Shown in pieces: positions 8,565 through 17,947 of a stretch of DNA of 64,000 nucleotides. A program made the translations under genes and the position numbers. How positions within the stretch are numbered: the stretch's first letter is position 1; each line of letters starts with the position of its first letter. The stretch is from an uncultured Aliiroseovarius sp. GTDB lineage: Bacteria > Pseudomonadota > Alphaproteobacteria > Rhodobacterales > Rhodobacteraceae. The notes beneath the pieces were generated by a model, which worked only from the letters and a program-made list of their open reading frames with translations, ran no database searches and was not told the origin of the DNA. The stretch is from NCBI RefSeq assembly GCF_947492455.1, contig NZ_CANLNB010000005.1, positions 142,848 to 206,847 of the forward strand, read 5' to 3'.

Positions 8565-9857
8565 TTACAGCTCTTCGATGCGGATTGCGACGGGTTCGCC
8601 GTCGACTACGCCGGTGTCCGCGAAGCCCTTGATGGCTGCATCCAGCGCGTCGCGGGTGCATTTGTGCGTGACGATCAGCACCGGGGCCAGTTTCTCGTTG
8701 TGGCTGGTCTGGCGCATGCGGTTGATCGAAACGCCAGCATCGCCCAGAACCGAAGCGACTTTCGCCATCGCGCCGGGTTTGTCCAAGAGGAACAGGCGCA
8801 AGTAATAGGGCGCAGGCTTGGCGGCCTTGGCGCCGGTCACCGGGCGCAGGGTTGTCGCGGGTTGTCCGAAGGTTGGGATATTGATCCCGCGCGCAATGTC
8901 CATCACGTCGCCCATCACCGCGCTGGCGGTCGGGCCTTCCCCCGCGCCGGGTCCGCGCAGGACGACTTGCTCGACTGCGTCGCCTTCTACGACGACCATA
9001 TTGGTGCCGCCTTCCAACTGCCCCAGAGGCGAGCTTGCGGGCACAAGACAGGGCGACATGCGCTGCTCCAACCCGCGGCCGGTCATCTGGGCCACGCCCA
9101 GCAACTTGATGCGGAAGCCCATTTCCGCAGCATGTTCAATGTCTTCCAGCTGAATGCGCTGAATGCCTTCAAGCTCGACCGCGTCGAAATTGACCTGTGT
9201 CCCGAACGCAATCGAGGACAGGATCGACAGCTTGTGACCGGCGTCGATGCCGCCCACGTCTAGGTTCGGATCGGCCTCCAGATAGCCCAGCTCGGCGCAT
9301 TCATCGAACAGCGCGTTATAGCCGCGGCCCGTGGCCTGCATCTGGGTTAGAATGTAGTTGCAGGTGCCGTTCATCACGCCCATGACGCGGGTAATCTCGT
9401 TCCCGGCCAGACCTTCCAGCAGAGACTTGATGATCGGAATGCCGCCAGCCACAGCGGCTTCATAGCGGATGCGCACGCCTGCGGCTTCGGCGGCCAGCGC
9501 CAGTTCCTGCCCGTGATGGGCCAGAAGCGCTTTGTTCGCAGTGACGATGTCTTTTCCGGCGGCAATCGCAGCCTCGACCGAGTCTTTCGCCGGGCCTTCG
9601 TCGCCACCCATCAGTTCGACAAACACGTCCACATCGTCACGCTGTGCCAGAGCCACGGGATCGTCTTCCCATGCATAGTCCGACAGATCGACGCCACGAT
9701 CTTTGTCTTTCGAGCGGGCAGAGATGGCAGTGATCACCACCGGACGCCCGGCGCGATCTTGCAGAAGTGCGGCCTGACGTCGAACGATCTTCACCACGCC
9801 GATACCGACGGTGCCAAGACCTGCAATTCCAAGGCGCAGGGGGGCGGTATCAGTCAT
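8565..9857 (-). CDS. hom: Homoserine dehydrogenase
   Basis: 430 residues from ATG 9857, with GGAG about 10 bases upstream. The N-terminus has the NAD(P)-binding turn GLGTVG (13-18); the central catalytic region contains the KSLLEGLAGNEI and MGVMNGTCNYILT segments typical of the family; the last 80 residues form a regulatory ACT domain (RLFLLDKPGAMAKVASVL). It reduces aspartate semialdehyde to homoserine for threonine and methionine synthesis, probably with feedback control through the ACT domain. Confidence 0.95.
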   Translation of the reverse strand: MTDTAPLRLGIAGLGTVGIGVVKIVRRQAALLQDRAGRPVVITAISARSKDKDRGVDLSDYAWEDDPVALAQRDDVDVFVELMGGDEGPAKDSVEAAIAAGKDIVTANKALLAHHGQELALAAEAAGVRIRYEAAVAGGIPIIKSLLEGLAGNEITRVMGVMNGTCNYILTQMQATGRGYNALFDECAELGYLEADPNLDVGGIDAGHKLSILSSIAFGTQVNFDAVELEGIQRIQLEDIEHAAEMGFRIKLLGVAQMTGRGLEQRMSPCLVPASSPLGQLEGGTNMVVVEGDAVEQVVLRGPGAGEGPTASAVMGDVMDIARGINIPTFGQPATTLRPVTGAKAAKPAPYYLRLFLLDKPGAMAKVASVLGDAGVSINRMRQTSHNEKLAPVLIVTHKCTRDALDAAIKGFADTGVVDGEPVAIRIEEL

Positions 9858-9962
9858 TTCAGTCTCCGTCGGCTGGTGTGTCGTCCCGGGACGTGTATCC
9901 AAAGCGGCAAGGCTGTGCAATCCACGGCTTGGCCGCAGCGTTGAATTTCTTGAGGGTGTCGC

Positions 9963-10250
9963 TTAGCGCCGCGCCAATGCTGCCTGCATTCGCCCACGCG
10001 TCTGCCCGTCTACGACCGAGGTCCGACGCAATCGGCTCGCGCGGGCACGCAGGGCGGCAGCACGGCTGGCCAAAGATCCGGTGCCATAGTCGCCCTGTTC
10101 GGCGGGAAGTTGTCCAAGGATATCGTTCATCGACACGATCTGCGGGTAGGGGGCGTTTGCCGCAGCGCCGTCAGCGAAATCCGGAATGTCCGAGCACGCC
10201 ACCAGAACGCTGAACCCCAGAAACAGGCAGGTTTTAAGCGGTCGGGTCAT
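9963..10250 (-). CDS. Small putative lipoprotein
   Basis: 95 residues from ATG 10250. The first 19 residues form a lipoprotein signal peptide ending in the lipobox LVAC (Cys19), followed by a short Asp/Ala-rich linker and an Arg/Ala-rich, probably helical C-terminal half. I recognise no domain. Longer in-frame starts would disrupt the signal peptide. It lies 105 bp upstream of hom on the same strand and diverges from the TetR gene. Confidence 0.65.
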   Translation of the reverse strand: MTRPLKTCLFLGFSVLVACSDIPDFADGAAANAPYPQIVSMNDILGQLPAEQGDYGTGSLASRAAALRARASRLRRTSVVDGQTRGRMQAALARR

Positions 10251-10379
10251 ACGGCGGCGGTCCTTCAAGCTGTCGTCACGGCGACCATAGACAGGGTGGG
10301 CTGGCGCTGCAAGGCAGCATGGCATTTGCGGCAGCGGGTGGCGGGACGTTGCGAAACTTGGGGGCGAAACGCTTGGATA

Positions 10380-10407
10380 TGAACGATTGTTCAGTTACCA
10401 ATCTGGT
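10380..10407. promoter_or_regulatory. Candidate operator of the TetR regulator
   Basis: Two palindromes sit directly in front of the TetR start codon: TGAACgattGTTCA (10380-10393) and ACCAatcTGGT (10397-10407). The position suggests autoregulation and possibly control of the divergent lipoprotein-hom unit. The first is a typical TetR-family operator shape; assignment is inference. Confidence 0.45.
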
Positions 10408-10995
10408 ATGGCGCGTAAAACCGGATCCCACAGCGAAATCACAGGCCCCCGCGTGCGCGCGGCGGCGCTGACCTTGTTTGCCCGTCACGGCTTTGCCGCC
10501 GTGTCGATGCGTCAGATCGCGCGTGAAGTGGGTGTTCAGGCCGGTGCCTTGTACCTTTATACGAAGGACAAGCAAAGCCTGCTCTTTGACCTGATGCGCA
10601 CCCATATGGACGAGCTATTGGCCGCGTGGGCGGACGAGCCCAAGGGGGACACTGCTCTGGATGCGCTCGAAGCTTTCTCGCGCTTTCACATCCGATTTCA
10701 CCTTGAACGCCCCGACGCCGTTTTCATTGCCTATATGGAGCTGCGCAACCTGACGGACGAGAACTTCGCTGCCATCGAAGCCCTGCGCCGTCAGTACGAG
10801 GGCGAGCTGGAGGCGATCTTGCGGGCAGGCCAAGAGGCCGGTGAACTGGACCTGTCCGACATCCGCCTGAGTTCCATGGCGATCATCGCCATGCTGACCG
10901 GGGTGAACACTTGGTATCGCGAGGGCGGTCGCCTGTCGCGCGAAGCGGTGGCGGATCGCTATTGGGATATGGTAAAAGGTGCTGTCGGGGCGTGA
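10408..10995 (+). CDS. TetR-family transcriptional regulator
   Basis: 195 residues from ATG 10408. Residues about 15-60 form the TetR helix-turn-helix (RVRAAALTLFARHGFAAVS, then MRQIAREVGVQAGALYLYTK), followed by an all-helical ligand domain with a TetR_C-like region (LEAFSRFHIRFHLERPDAVFI split over two helices). A longer start at 10387 would run through the palindromes upstream and is unlikely. The effector is unknown. It ends 39 bp before dnaG on the same strand. Confidence 0.88.
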   Translation: MARKTGSHSEITGPRVRAAALTLFARHGFAAVSMRQIAREVGVQAGALYLYTKDKQSLLFDLMRTHMDELLAAWADEPKGDTALDALEAFSRFHIRFHLERPDAVFIAYMELRNLTDENFAAIEALRRQYEGELEAILRAGQEAGELDLSDIRLSSMAIIAMLTGVNTWYREGGRLSREAVADRYWDMVKGAVGA

Positions 10996-11034
10996 TCTCG
11001 ACTCACGTTTCGCTTGACACAACAGTAAGAGTTC

Positions 11035-12996
11035 ATGTCGCTGCCACCCGGTTTTCTTGATGAACTGCGCACGCGCCTTAGCCTGACCCAAGTCGTCGGG
11101 CGTAAGGTCATGTGGGACCAGCGGAAATCCAATCAGGCCAAGGGTGATATGTGGGCGCCGTGCCCCTTTCATCAGGAAAAAACCGCGTCTTTTCATGTGG
11201 ATGACCAGAAGGGGTTCTACTACTGCTTTGGCTGTCACGCGAAGGGCGATGCGATCTCTTTTGTGAAAGAGACCGAGAATGTCTCGTTCATCGAAGCGGT
11301 CGAAATTTTGGCCGGTGAGGCCGGGATGAAAATGCCCGCCCGCGATCCCAAGGCGCAGGAAAAGGCGGACCGACGCACACAACTGGTCGAAGTGATGGAG
11401 ATGGCGGTCAGCCATTTCCGGCTGATGTTGAAGACCGGTGCGGGGGCCGAGGCGCGCGAGTATCTGACCCGGCGCGGGCTGAATGAAGCCGCGCTGGATC
11501 GCTGGGAAATCGGCTTTGCGCCAGATGCGTGGCAGGGGCTGTGGGATCACCTGAAGGGCAAGAATGTCGAGGATGATTTGATCCTTGGCGCAGGTCTGGC
11601 CAAGCCCAGCCAGAAGGGTGGCAAACCCTATGATACCTTCCGGGGCCGCATCATGTTCCCGATCCGCGACGCGCGCGGGCGGGCGATTGCGTTTGGCGGC
11701 CGCGCGATGGACCCGAATGACAACGCGAAATACCTGAACTCACCCGAGACCGAGCTGTTCGACAAGGGGCGCAACCTTTACAACCAAGGTCCCGCCCGCG
11801 AGGCTGCTGGCAAAGGCCAGCCGCTGATCGTGGCCGAGGGCTATATGGACGTGATCGCCCTGTCCGAGGCTGGGTTCAACGCCACCGTTGCCCCGTTGGG
11901 CACGGCGATTACCGAAGACCAGCTACGTCTGCTCTGGCGTATCGCGCCCGAGCCTATCATTGCGCTGGATGGTGACACGGCAGGTCTGCGCGCCGCGATG
12001 CGTGTCATCGACTTGGCGCTGCCGATGCTGGAGGCCGGTCAAAGCCTGCGCTTCTCGATCATGCCGGAAGGCAAAGATCCGGATGACCTGCTGAAGGAAA
12101 GCGGGGCCAGCGCGATGCAAACGCTGATCGACGGGGCCATGCCCATGGTCGATCTGCTCTGGCGACGCGAGACCGAGGGTAAAGTCTTTGACAGCCCCGA
12201 ACGCAAAGCCGCGCTGGATAAGGATCTACGCACTGCGATTGCGCGCATTCAAGATCCCTCGATCCGCAACCATTATGGTCAGGCGATCAAAGACAAGCGG
12301 TGGGAATTGTTTCGCGCCCGCCCCTCGGGGCAGGGAGGTAACAAACGCCCGTGGCAGCCCGGTGGAAAGCGCGGATGGCAGGCAACGCCGCCTGTTTTAG
12401 CCTCGACCAAGGGGTCTGTACTGGCCAGTGCCGATGAGCGTGCACAAGACGCCCTGCGCGAGGCTGTCATTTTGGCGATCCTGATCCGCCGTCCCGATAT
12501 GCTGGACCAAGTGGAAAGCCGGATGGAGCGGCTGGACATGGTCGGCCCGGATCACGATACGCTGCTGCGCTGCGTTCTGACCACGGCGCATCATGGCGCA
12601 GAGGCGTTGGAAGAGCGGCTGCTGAACAGCGTCGGGGGCGATGTGCTCGACCGGCTGTTTTCCCTCAATCACGTGCGGATCACCCCCGCCATTCGGATGA
12701 GCAACGATGACGAGATCGTGCTGGCTTGCCTGACCGAAGAGCTGACCAAACTGGAAGCCAAGCGCGGCGTGGCGCGTGAAATCCGGGACGCCGAAGCCGA
12801 CATGGATGCGCTGCCGGACGAGGGCGTCACGTGGCGTCTGGGGCAGGCGGCCGAGGCGCGCAACAAGGCGCTGCGCAGCCAAACCGAAGACAAAACCACC
12901 TATGAAGTGGCTGACAACGGGTCGCTGATGGACCGTGAAGAGCTAGAGCAACGCGACCGCGTCTTCGACAGCATCACCTTCGAGAAAAAGAGATAA
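11035..12996 (+). CDS. dnaG: DNA primase
   Basis: 653 residues. The N-terminal CHC2-type zinc finger has Cys43, His46, Cys64 and Cys67; the TOPRIM core carries AEGYMDV (Glu268) and LDGDTAG (311-317), the metal-binding acidic cluster. The C-terminal third is the more variable helicase-binding region, preceded by a basic Gly-rich linker. It synthesises RNA primers at replication forks and interacts with the DnaB helicase. Placed directly before rpoD, as in the macromolecular-synthesis operon of many proteobacteria. A TTGACA hexamer lies about 25 bp upstream of the ATG. Confidence 0.97.
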   Translation: MSLPPGFLDELRTRLSLTQVVGRKVMWDQRKSNQAKGDMWAPCPFHQEKTASFHVDDQKGFYYCFGCHAKGDAISFVKETENVSFIEAVEILAGEAGMKMPARDPKAQEKADRRTQLVEVMEMAVSHFRLMLKTGAGAEAREYLTRRGLNEAALDRWEIGFAPDAWQGLWDHLKGKNVEDDLILGAGLAKPSQKGGKPYDTFRGRIMFPIRDARGRAIAFGGRAMDPNDNAKYLNSPETELFDKGRNLYNQGPAREAAGKGQPLIVAEGYMDVIALSEAGFNATVAPLGTAITEDQLRLLWRIAPEPIIALDGDTAGLRAAMRVIDLALPMLEAGQSLRFSIMPEGKDPDDLLKESGASAMQTLIDGAMPMVDLLWRRETEGKVFDSPERKAALDKDLRTAIARIQDPSIRNHYGQAIKDKRWELFRARPSGQGGNKRPWQPGGKRGWQATPPVLASTKGSVLASADERAQDALREAVILAILIRRPDMLDQVESRMERLDMVGPDHDTLLRCVLTTAHHGAEALEERLLNSVGGDVLDRLFSLNHVRITPAIRMSNDDEIVLACLTEELTKLEAKRGVAREIRDAEADMDALPDEGVTWRLGQAAEARNKALRSQTEDKTTYEVADNGSLMDREELEQRDRVFDSITFEKKR

Positions 12997-13123
12997 CGCG
13001 CGATTTGGGCCTGATCCGCAGGGCGCAAACTCGGTTCGCGTAGAAAAAGTCACTGAAGCGCACGTCAGGCCCGGTCGTCTGCTTGCAAACAGCCCGTAAA
13101 GCACCCACCTTACCTTTGTGGAC

Positions 13124-13161
13124 GAATCACTGATTCGAATCAGGATCGTTCGACCCGAATC
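13124..13161. promoter_or_regulatory. Cluster of four GANTC sites upstream of rpoD
   Basis: GAATC at 13124-13128, GATTC at 13132-13136, GAATC at 13137-13141 and GAATC at 13157-13161 lie within 38 bp; the middle pair forms the 14-bp palindrome CTGATTCGAATCAG (13130-13143). GANTC is the target of the alphaproteobacterial CcrM methyltransferase. The cluster is 84-121 bp before the rpoD start codon, where promoter elements would sit. Confidence 0.55.
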
Positions 13162-13244
13162 ACCCAAGCGCGGGTGGCTGTGGACAGGGGACGCCTTGTC
13201 AGACCAGATCAGCCCATCCCGCGCCTTTCGTGCAAGGAGAGCCC

Positions 13245-15224
13245 ATGGCTGCCAAAGACACCGCCAACGATCAAAAAGACGAGCAGCACGCCGAGCCGAT
13301 GACGGACATGTCGCAAGCTGCGGTCAAAAAGATGATCGCCGAAGCGCGCGAGCGTGGCTACATCACCTACGATCAGCTGAACCAGGTGCTGCCGCCAGAG
13401 CAGGTTAGCTCGGAACAGATCGAAGACGTGATGTCGATGCTGTCCGAGATGGGCATCAACATCATCGAAGATGAAGAGGCGGAAGAGGAAGAGAAGGGTT
13501 CGACCGAAGTTGTCGTGAAAAACGCGGGCGGCGAAGTTGCCGTCGCTGGCGCCGAGACCGAAAAGCTCGACCGCACCGATGACCCGGTCCGCATGTATCT
13601 GCGCGAAATGGGCTCCGTCGAGTTGCTCAGCCGTGAAGGCGAGATCGCGATTGCCAAGCGGATCGAAGCTGGCCGCAACACGATGATCGCCGGTCTGTGC
13701 GAAAGCCCGCTGACCTTCCAGGCGATCACCATCTGGCGCGAAGAACTTCTGAACGAAGACATTCTGCTGCGTGACGTGATCGACCTTGATGCGACCTTCG
13801 GCAATCAGCTGGATGACGACGAGGAAGAAGACGTCGCGCCCGCTGCGGGTGGCGCTGCCCCTGCCGAGAAGAAAGAAAAGGCGCAGGAACTCGACGCGGA
13901 CGGCAACCCGATCAACAACGACGACGACGATGATGACGAGGATGAAGCCGCCAACATGTCGCTGGCTGCGATGGAAGCCGCGCTGAAGCCGCGCGTCTTG
14001 GAAACCCTCGAACTGATCGCGCGTGACTACGAGCAACTGTCTGAAATGCAGGATCTGCGGATGTCCGCGACCCTGAACGAAGATGACAGCTTCTCGAAAA
14101 AAGAAGAGGGCGCGTATCAGAAGCTGCGCTCGGAAATCGTGCTGCTGGTGAACGAATTGCACCTGCACAACAACCGTATCGAAGCGCTGGTCGACCAGCT
14201 CTATGGCATCAACCGCCGCATCATGTCGATCGACTCGTCGATGGTGAAACTGGCTGACCAAGCGCGCATCAACCGCCGTGAGTTCATCGAAGCCTATCGC
14301 GGTCGTGAACTCGACCCGACCTGGCTGGACGAGATGGGCGAGAAGACCGGCCGCGCATGGCAAAGCTTCATCGAACGCTCGACCGACAAGGTTGAAAAGC
14401 TGCGCGGTGACATGGCGCAAGTTGGTCAGTATGTCGGCGTCGACATCCCTGAATTCCGCCGCATCGTGCAGCAGGTTCAGAAGGGTGAAAAAGAGGCGCG
14501 TCAGGCCAAGAAGGAAATGGTGGAAGCCAACCTGCGTCTGGTGATCTCGATCGCGAAAAAGTACACCAACCGCGGCCTGCAATTCCTTGATCTTATTCAG
14601 GAAGGTAACATCGGCCTGATGAAGGCGGTGGACAAGTTTGAATACCGCCGCGGCTATAAGTTCTCGACATATGCGACGTGGTGGATCCGTCAGGCCATCA
14701 CCCGTTCGATCGCGGACCAAGCCCGCACGATCCGTATTCCGGTCCACATGATCGAAACGATCAACAAGCTGGTCCGTACCGGTCGCCAGATGCTGCACGA
14801 GATCGGCCGCGAGCCGACCCCGGAAGAACTGGCCGAGAAGCTGCAGATGCCGCTTGAGAAGGTGCGCAAGGTGATGAAGATCGCCAAGGAGCCGATCAGC
14901 CTTGAGACCCCGATTGGCGACGAGGAAGACAGCCAGCTGGGCGATTTCATCGAGGACAAGAATGCCGTGCTGCCGCTGGATAGCGCCATTCAGGAGAACC
15001 TCAAAGAGACCACGACTCGGGTTCTGGCCTCGCTTACGCCGCGCGAAGAGCGTGTGCTGCGGATGCGTTTTGGCATCGGCATGAACACTGACCACACGCT
15101 GGAAGAGGTTGGTCAGCAGTTCAGCGTAACCCGCGAACGGATCCGTCAGATCGAGGCAAAGGCGCTGCGCAAGCTGAAGCACCCGAGCCGCTCGCGCAAG
15201 CTGCGCTCGTTCTTGGATCAGTAA
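13245..15224 (+). CDS. rpoD: RNA polymerase primary sigma factor RpoD (sigma-70)
   Basis: 659 residues from ATG 13245, preceded by AAGGAG; GTG 13230 is in frame but less suitable. The N-terminal region 1.1 and a long acidic non-conserved insert (Asp/Glu runs around 190-240) precede region 2 ([19 protein letters not shown], core and -10 recognition), region 3 and the region 4 helix-turn-helix near the C-terminus ([20 protein letters not shown]) that reads -35 elements. It directs housekeeping transcription. A strong terminator follows. Confidence 0.98.
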   Translation: MAAKDTANDQKDEQHAEPMTDMSQAAVKKMIAEARERGYITYDQLNQVLPPEQVSSEQIEDVMSMLSEMGINIIEDEEAEEEEKGSTEVVVKNAGGEVAVAGAETEKLDRTDDPVRMYLREMGSVELLSREGEIAIAKRIEAGRNTMIAGLCESPLTFQAITIWREELLNEDILLRDVIDLDATFGNQLDDDEEEDVAPAAGGAAPAEKKEKAQELDADGNPINNDDDDDDEDEAANMSLAAMEAALKPRVLETLELIARDYEQLSEMQDLRMSATLNEDDSFSKKEEGAYQKLRSEIVLLVNELHLHNNRIEALVDQLYGINRRIMSIDSSMVKLADQARINRREFIEAYRGRELDPTWLDEMGEKTGRAWQSFIERSTDKVEKLRGDMAQVGQYVGVDIPEFRRIVQQVQKGEKEARQAKKEMVEANLRLVISIAKKYTNRGLQFLDLIQEGNIGLMKAVDKFEYRRGYKFSTYATWWIRQAITRSIADQARTIRIPVHMIETINKLVRTGRQMLHEIGREPTPEELAEKLQMPLEKVRKVMKIAKEPISLETPIGDEEDSQLGDFIEDKNAVLPLDSAIQENLKETTTRVLASLTPREERVLRMRFGIGMNTDHTLEEVGQQFSVTRERIRQIEAKALRKLKHPSRSRKLRSFLDQ

Positions 15225-15247
15225 GCCTACAGCTTTGTAATACTAAC

Positions 15248-15279
15248 AAAAAACGCCTCGCCTCCTGCGGGGCGTTTTT
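15248..15279 (+). terminator. Rho-independent terminator of rpoD
   Basis: A GC-rich hairpin with arms AAAAACGCCTCG and TGCGGGGCGTTTTT (closing T-G and C-G pairs) around a short loop, followed by a run of five T, 24 bp after the rpoD stop codon. Confidence 0.85.
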
Positions 15280-15484
15280 CTTTGGGAAAGGAAATCCGAC
15301 GTGGTGTCGACGTCGTTTCTGTCCCAGCGCTCATGGGGGCGCGCGCCGTATTGAACAGATTGTTTCCAGTCAATTTAAGAAAAAACACGCTAAACGGTTT
15401 TGAATTTCAGTTATTTTGTGGCACAAATGTGGCGGGGAAATGTTCTGGTCAGTTATTTTGCTGACAACACACTGGGTGAATTTA

Positions 15485-15676
15485 ATGAATTATGTTGTGA
15501 GGGAAAAGCCATTGGCCCTAGAGCCAGACTGGCAAGTAGATGAACCGTCAAAGCGGAGATTTGCGAAACAGGGGCCGGTATCCGTGCGCTTGGGTCGTGA
15601 ACTTGCGTTGAAGAATCTGAAAAAACGGAAGCAGATGGGAAGGAAAGTAGAGCGTCCTTCCTTCTCGGCTCTGTAA
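15485..15676 (+). CDS. Possible small basic protein, unknown function
   Basis: 63 residues from ATG 15485, Lys/Arg-rich (ending KRKQMGRKVERPSFSAL). No family is recognised. Support is weak: a modest GGTGA upstream and no overlapping gene. A longer frame from GTG/ATG at 15416 has no better start. Lies in an AT-richer spacer between rpoD and yjbQ. It could be non-coding. Confidence 0.3.
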   Translation: MNYVVREKPLALEPDWQVDEPSKRRFAKQGPVSVRLGRELALKNLKKRKQMGRKVERPSFSAL

Positions 15677-15809
15677 CGGATTCAGACGGGTCGTTGTCCG
15701 ACCGGGAAATGGGGCATGACGCTTGCGCGTTGTGGCATGGGGTCTTGGTCGGGTAAGGAATAAGCCAGCGTCCAATTTCGGCGCTGGTTTTTTTCTTTTG
15801 TGGGGGCGC

Positions 15810-16229
15810 ATGGCGGGCGTGTTTGAGATCTCAACCAATGGGCAAGGGCTTTATGAATTCACCGCTCAGGTGCAAGGCTGGCTGCGCGAGACGGCAGCGG
15901 GTGACGGGCTGCTGACATTGTTTGTACGTCACACGTCTTGTTCGCTTCTGATTCAGGAAAACGCGGACCCCGAGGTGCAGACAGATCTGCGCAACTTCTT
16001 TCACCGCTTGGTTCCGCCGACGACCGATCCCTCCATGTCCTATCTGACGCATACCTATGAAGGGCCGGACGACATGCCCGCCCATATCAAAGCCGTGATG
16101 ATGCCGGTCAGCCTGTCGATTCCCGTCATAGAGGGCCGTTTGGCGCTTGGGACATGGCAGGGGATCTATCTATTCGAACATCGTGACGCCCCGCATCGGC
16201 GGCAGGTGGTGGGTCATTTGTCATCCTGA
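15810..16229 (+). CDS. YjbQ / UPF0047 family protein (secondary thiamine-phosphate synthase-like)
   Basis: 139 residues from ATG 15810. The family signature is clear: FVRHTSCSLLIQENADPEV in the first half, SYLTHTYEGPDDMPAHIK in the middle and LGTWQGIYLFEHRD near the end. The family folds as a small beta-rich trimer with conserved histidines; Escherichia coli YjbQ has reported weak thiamine-phosphate synthase activity, but the physiological role is unsettled. Stands alone between rpoD and nrdR. Confidence 0.88.
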   Translation: MAGVFEISTNGQGLYEFTAQVQGWLRETAAGDGLLTLFVRHTSCSLLIQENADPEVQTDLRNFFHRLVPPTTDPSMSYLTHTYEGPDDMPAHIKAVMMPVSLSIPVIEGRLALGTWQGIYLFEHRDAPHRRQVVGHLSS

Positions 16230-16360
16230 CACGCGAAATGTGCCCTTATCTTGGGGCGTGGGTTTTCCCCCTACACAAGACCTAGGCGCTGCCCTATAGT
16301 GCCTGTGGATAAGTGGTCAAACCCACACCAACGGGGAACAGTGAAGAAAAGGGGTCGCCA

Positions 16361-16831
16361 ATGCGCTGTCCGTTTTGCGGTAATATCGACACTCAGGTGA
16401 AAGACAGCCGACCGGCCGAAGATCACGTGGCGATCCGTCGCCGTCGCTTCTGCCCGGCCTGTGGTGGGCGCTTCACGACCTATGAGCGCGTTCAGCTGCG
16501 CGATTTGGTGGTGATCAAGTCGAACGGCCGCCGCGAAGACTTTGATCGCGAAAAACTCGAGCGTTCGATCCGTATTTCAATGCAGAAACGCCCCGTTGAA
16601 CCGGAACGCATTGACCAGATGATCTCGGGCATCGTGCGCCGGCTGGAAAGCATGGGCGAGACGGACATTCCGTCCAAAACCATTGGCGAGATTGTAATGG
16701 AGGCTTTGGCCCGCATCGACACCGTCGCCTATGTACGGTTTGCCAGTGTTTACAAGAATTTCCAGGCGGCAGACGATTTCGATAAATTCGTCAGCGAACT
16801 GCGCCCGGATATCCCAGCAGAAGACGAGTAA
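16361..16831 (+). CDS. nrdR: Transcriptional repressor NrdR
   Basis: 156 residues from ATG 16361. A zinc ribbon with Cys3, Cys6, Cys31 and Cys34 leads into an ATP-cone domain (about 49-138) containing [20 protein letters not shown]. NrdR senses ATP/dATP and represses ribonucleotide reductase operons through NrdR boxes. It is followed after 6 bp by ribD, the usual arrangement in alphaproteobacteria, so the two are likely cotranscribed. Confidence 0.97.
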   Translation: MRCPFCGNIDTQVKDSRPAEDHVAIRRRRFCPACGGRFTTYERVQLRDLVVIKSNGRREDFDREKLERSIRISMQKRPVEPERIDQMISGIVRRLESMGETDIPSKTIGEIVMEALARIDTVAYVRFASVYKNFQAADDFDKFVSELRPDIPAEDE

Positions 16832-16837
16832 CCGTCG

Positions 16838-17947
16838 ATGATGTCGCAGAATTCAGGCGCAGATCTTCGGTATATGCGCCTGGCCCTGTCGCTTGCGCGG
16901 CGCGGGCTTGGACGTGTGTGGCCGAACCCTGCGGTGGGCTGTGTGATCGTGAATGGCGGGCGGATCGTCGGGCGGGGCTGGACCCAGCCAAGCGGGCGTC
17001 CACATGCCGAGGTCGTGGCACTGGCGCAGGCCGGGGAGGCTGCGAAAGGCGCAACAGCCTATGTCACGTTGGAGCCTTGCGCCCATCACGGAAAAACGCC
17101 GCCCTGTGCCAAGGCTCTGATCGCTGCGGGTATCGCGCGTGTCGTCTGCGCGCTGGGTGATCCCGATCCGCGCGTGGATGGCGGAGGTTTTGACATGCTG
17201 CGCACCGCAGGGATCGAGGTGCAAACCGCGCTGTGCGAGGATGAGGCGCGTGTCGATCAGGCGGGGTTTCTCAGCCGCGTCACGCAGGGTCGTCCTATGC
17301 TGACCCTGAAACTGGCCAGCAGCTTTGATGGACGGATTGCGACGGCCAGCGGCGAAAGCCAATGGATCACCGGACCCGAGGCGCGGCGTCATGTGCACGC
17401 CATGCGCGCCAGCCATGATGCCGTGATGGTGGGCGCTGGGACGGCGCGGGATGATGATCCCTCGCTGACCGTGCGCGGGCTGGGTGTGGACCATCAGCCG
17501 GTGCGCGTGGTTCTGTCGCGTCATCTGGATCTGCCCTTGGACAGCCAGCTTGGCCGGACGGCGCGCGAGGTGCCGGTCTGGATTTGCCACGGTCGCCGCG
17601 CCGCACCCGAGCTGATTGCGGCGTGGGAAGGTATGGGGGCCGTGCTGATCGAAGTGAATGAGGCGCAGGGGACGCTCGACCCGGCTGCAGTTCTTCAGGC
17701 ACTTGGAGACCGTGGCCTGACCCGCGTCTATTGCGAAGGGGGCGGGGGGCTTGCTGCATCGCTTCTGGGGGCAGGGCTGGTCGATGAACTGGTGGGGTAT
17801 GGTGCCGGAGTAGCGATCGGGGCCGAGGGCCGCCCGTCGCTGGCCGCGATGGGGATTAGCCGTCTGGCAGAAGCGCCTCGGTTTGATCTGGTAGAGTGTC
17901 GCGACATTGGCGGCGATGTGCTGCACCGCTGGCGGCGGAAAACCTAG
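16838..17947 (+). CDS. ribD: Bifunctional riboflavin deaminase/reductase RibD
   Basis: 369 residues. The N-terminal deaminase domain holds the zinc site HAEV (His56, Glu58) and PCAHHGKTPPC (Cys81, Cys90); the C-terminal reductase domain begins near MLTLKLASSFDGRIA. The protein converts the first pyrimidine intermediate of riboflavin synthesis in two steps. It follows nrdR closely. Its last 4 bp overlap the end of the convergent kpsC gene. The other riboflavin genes resume at 22750 beyond the capsule genes. Confidence 0.96.
   Translation: MMSQNSGADLRYMRLALSLARRGLGRVWPNPAVGCVIVNGGRIVGRGWTQPSGRPHAEVVALAQAGEAAKGATAYVTLEPCAHHGKTPPCAKALIAAGIARVVCALGDPDPRVDGGGFDMLRTAGIEVQTALCEDEARVDQAGFLSRVTQGRPMLTLKLASSFDGRIATASGESQWITGPEARRHVHAMRASHDAVMVGAGTARDDDPSLTVRGLGVDHQPVRVVLSRHLDLPLDSQLGRTAREVPVWICHGRRAAPELIAAWEGMGAVLIEVNEAQGTLDPAAVLQALGDRGLTRVYCEGGGGLAASLLGAGLVDELVGYGAGVAIGAEGRPSLAAMGISRLAEAPRFDLVECRDIGGDVLHRWRRKT

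Noticed and set aside
13209..15182. A 657-codon open frame on the minus strand across rpoD
   Set aside because: It is a mirror of rpoD codon bias (rich in Leu/His/Val repeats), has no family motif, and rpoD is certain.
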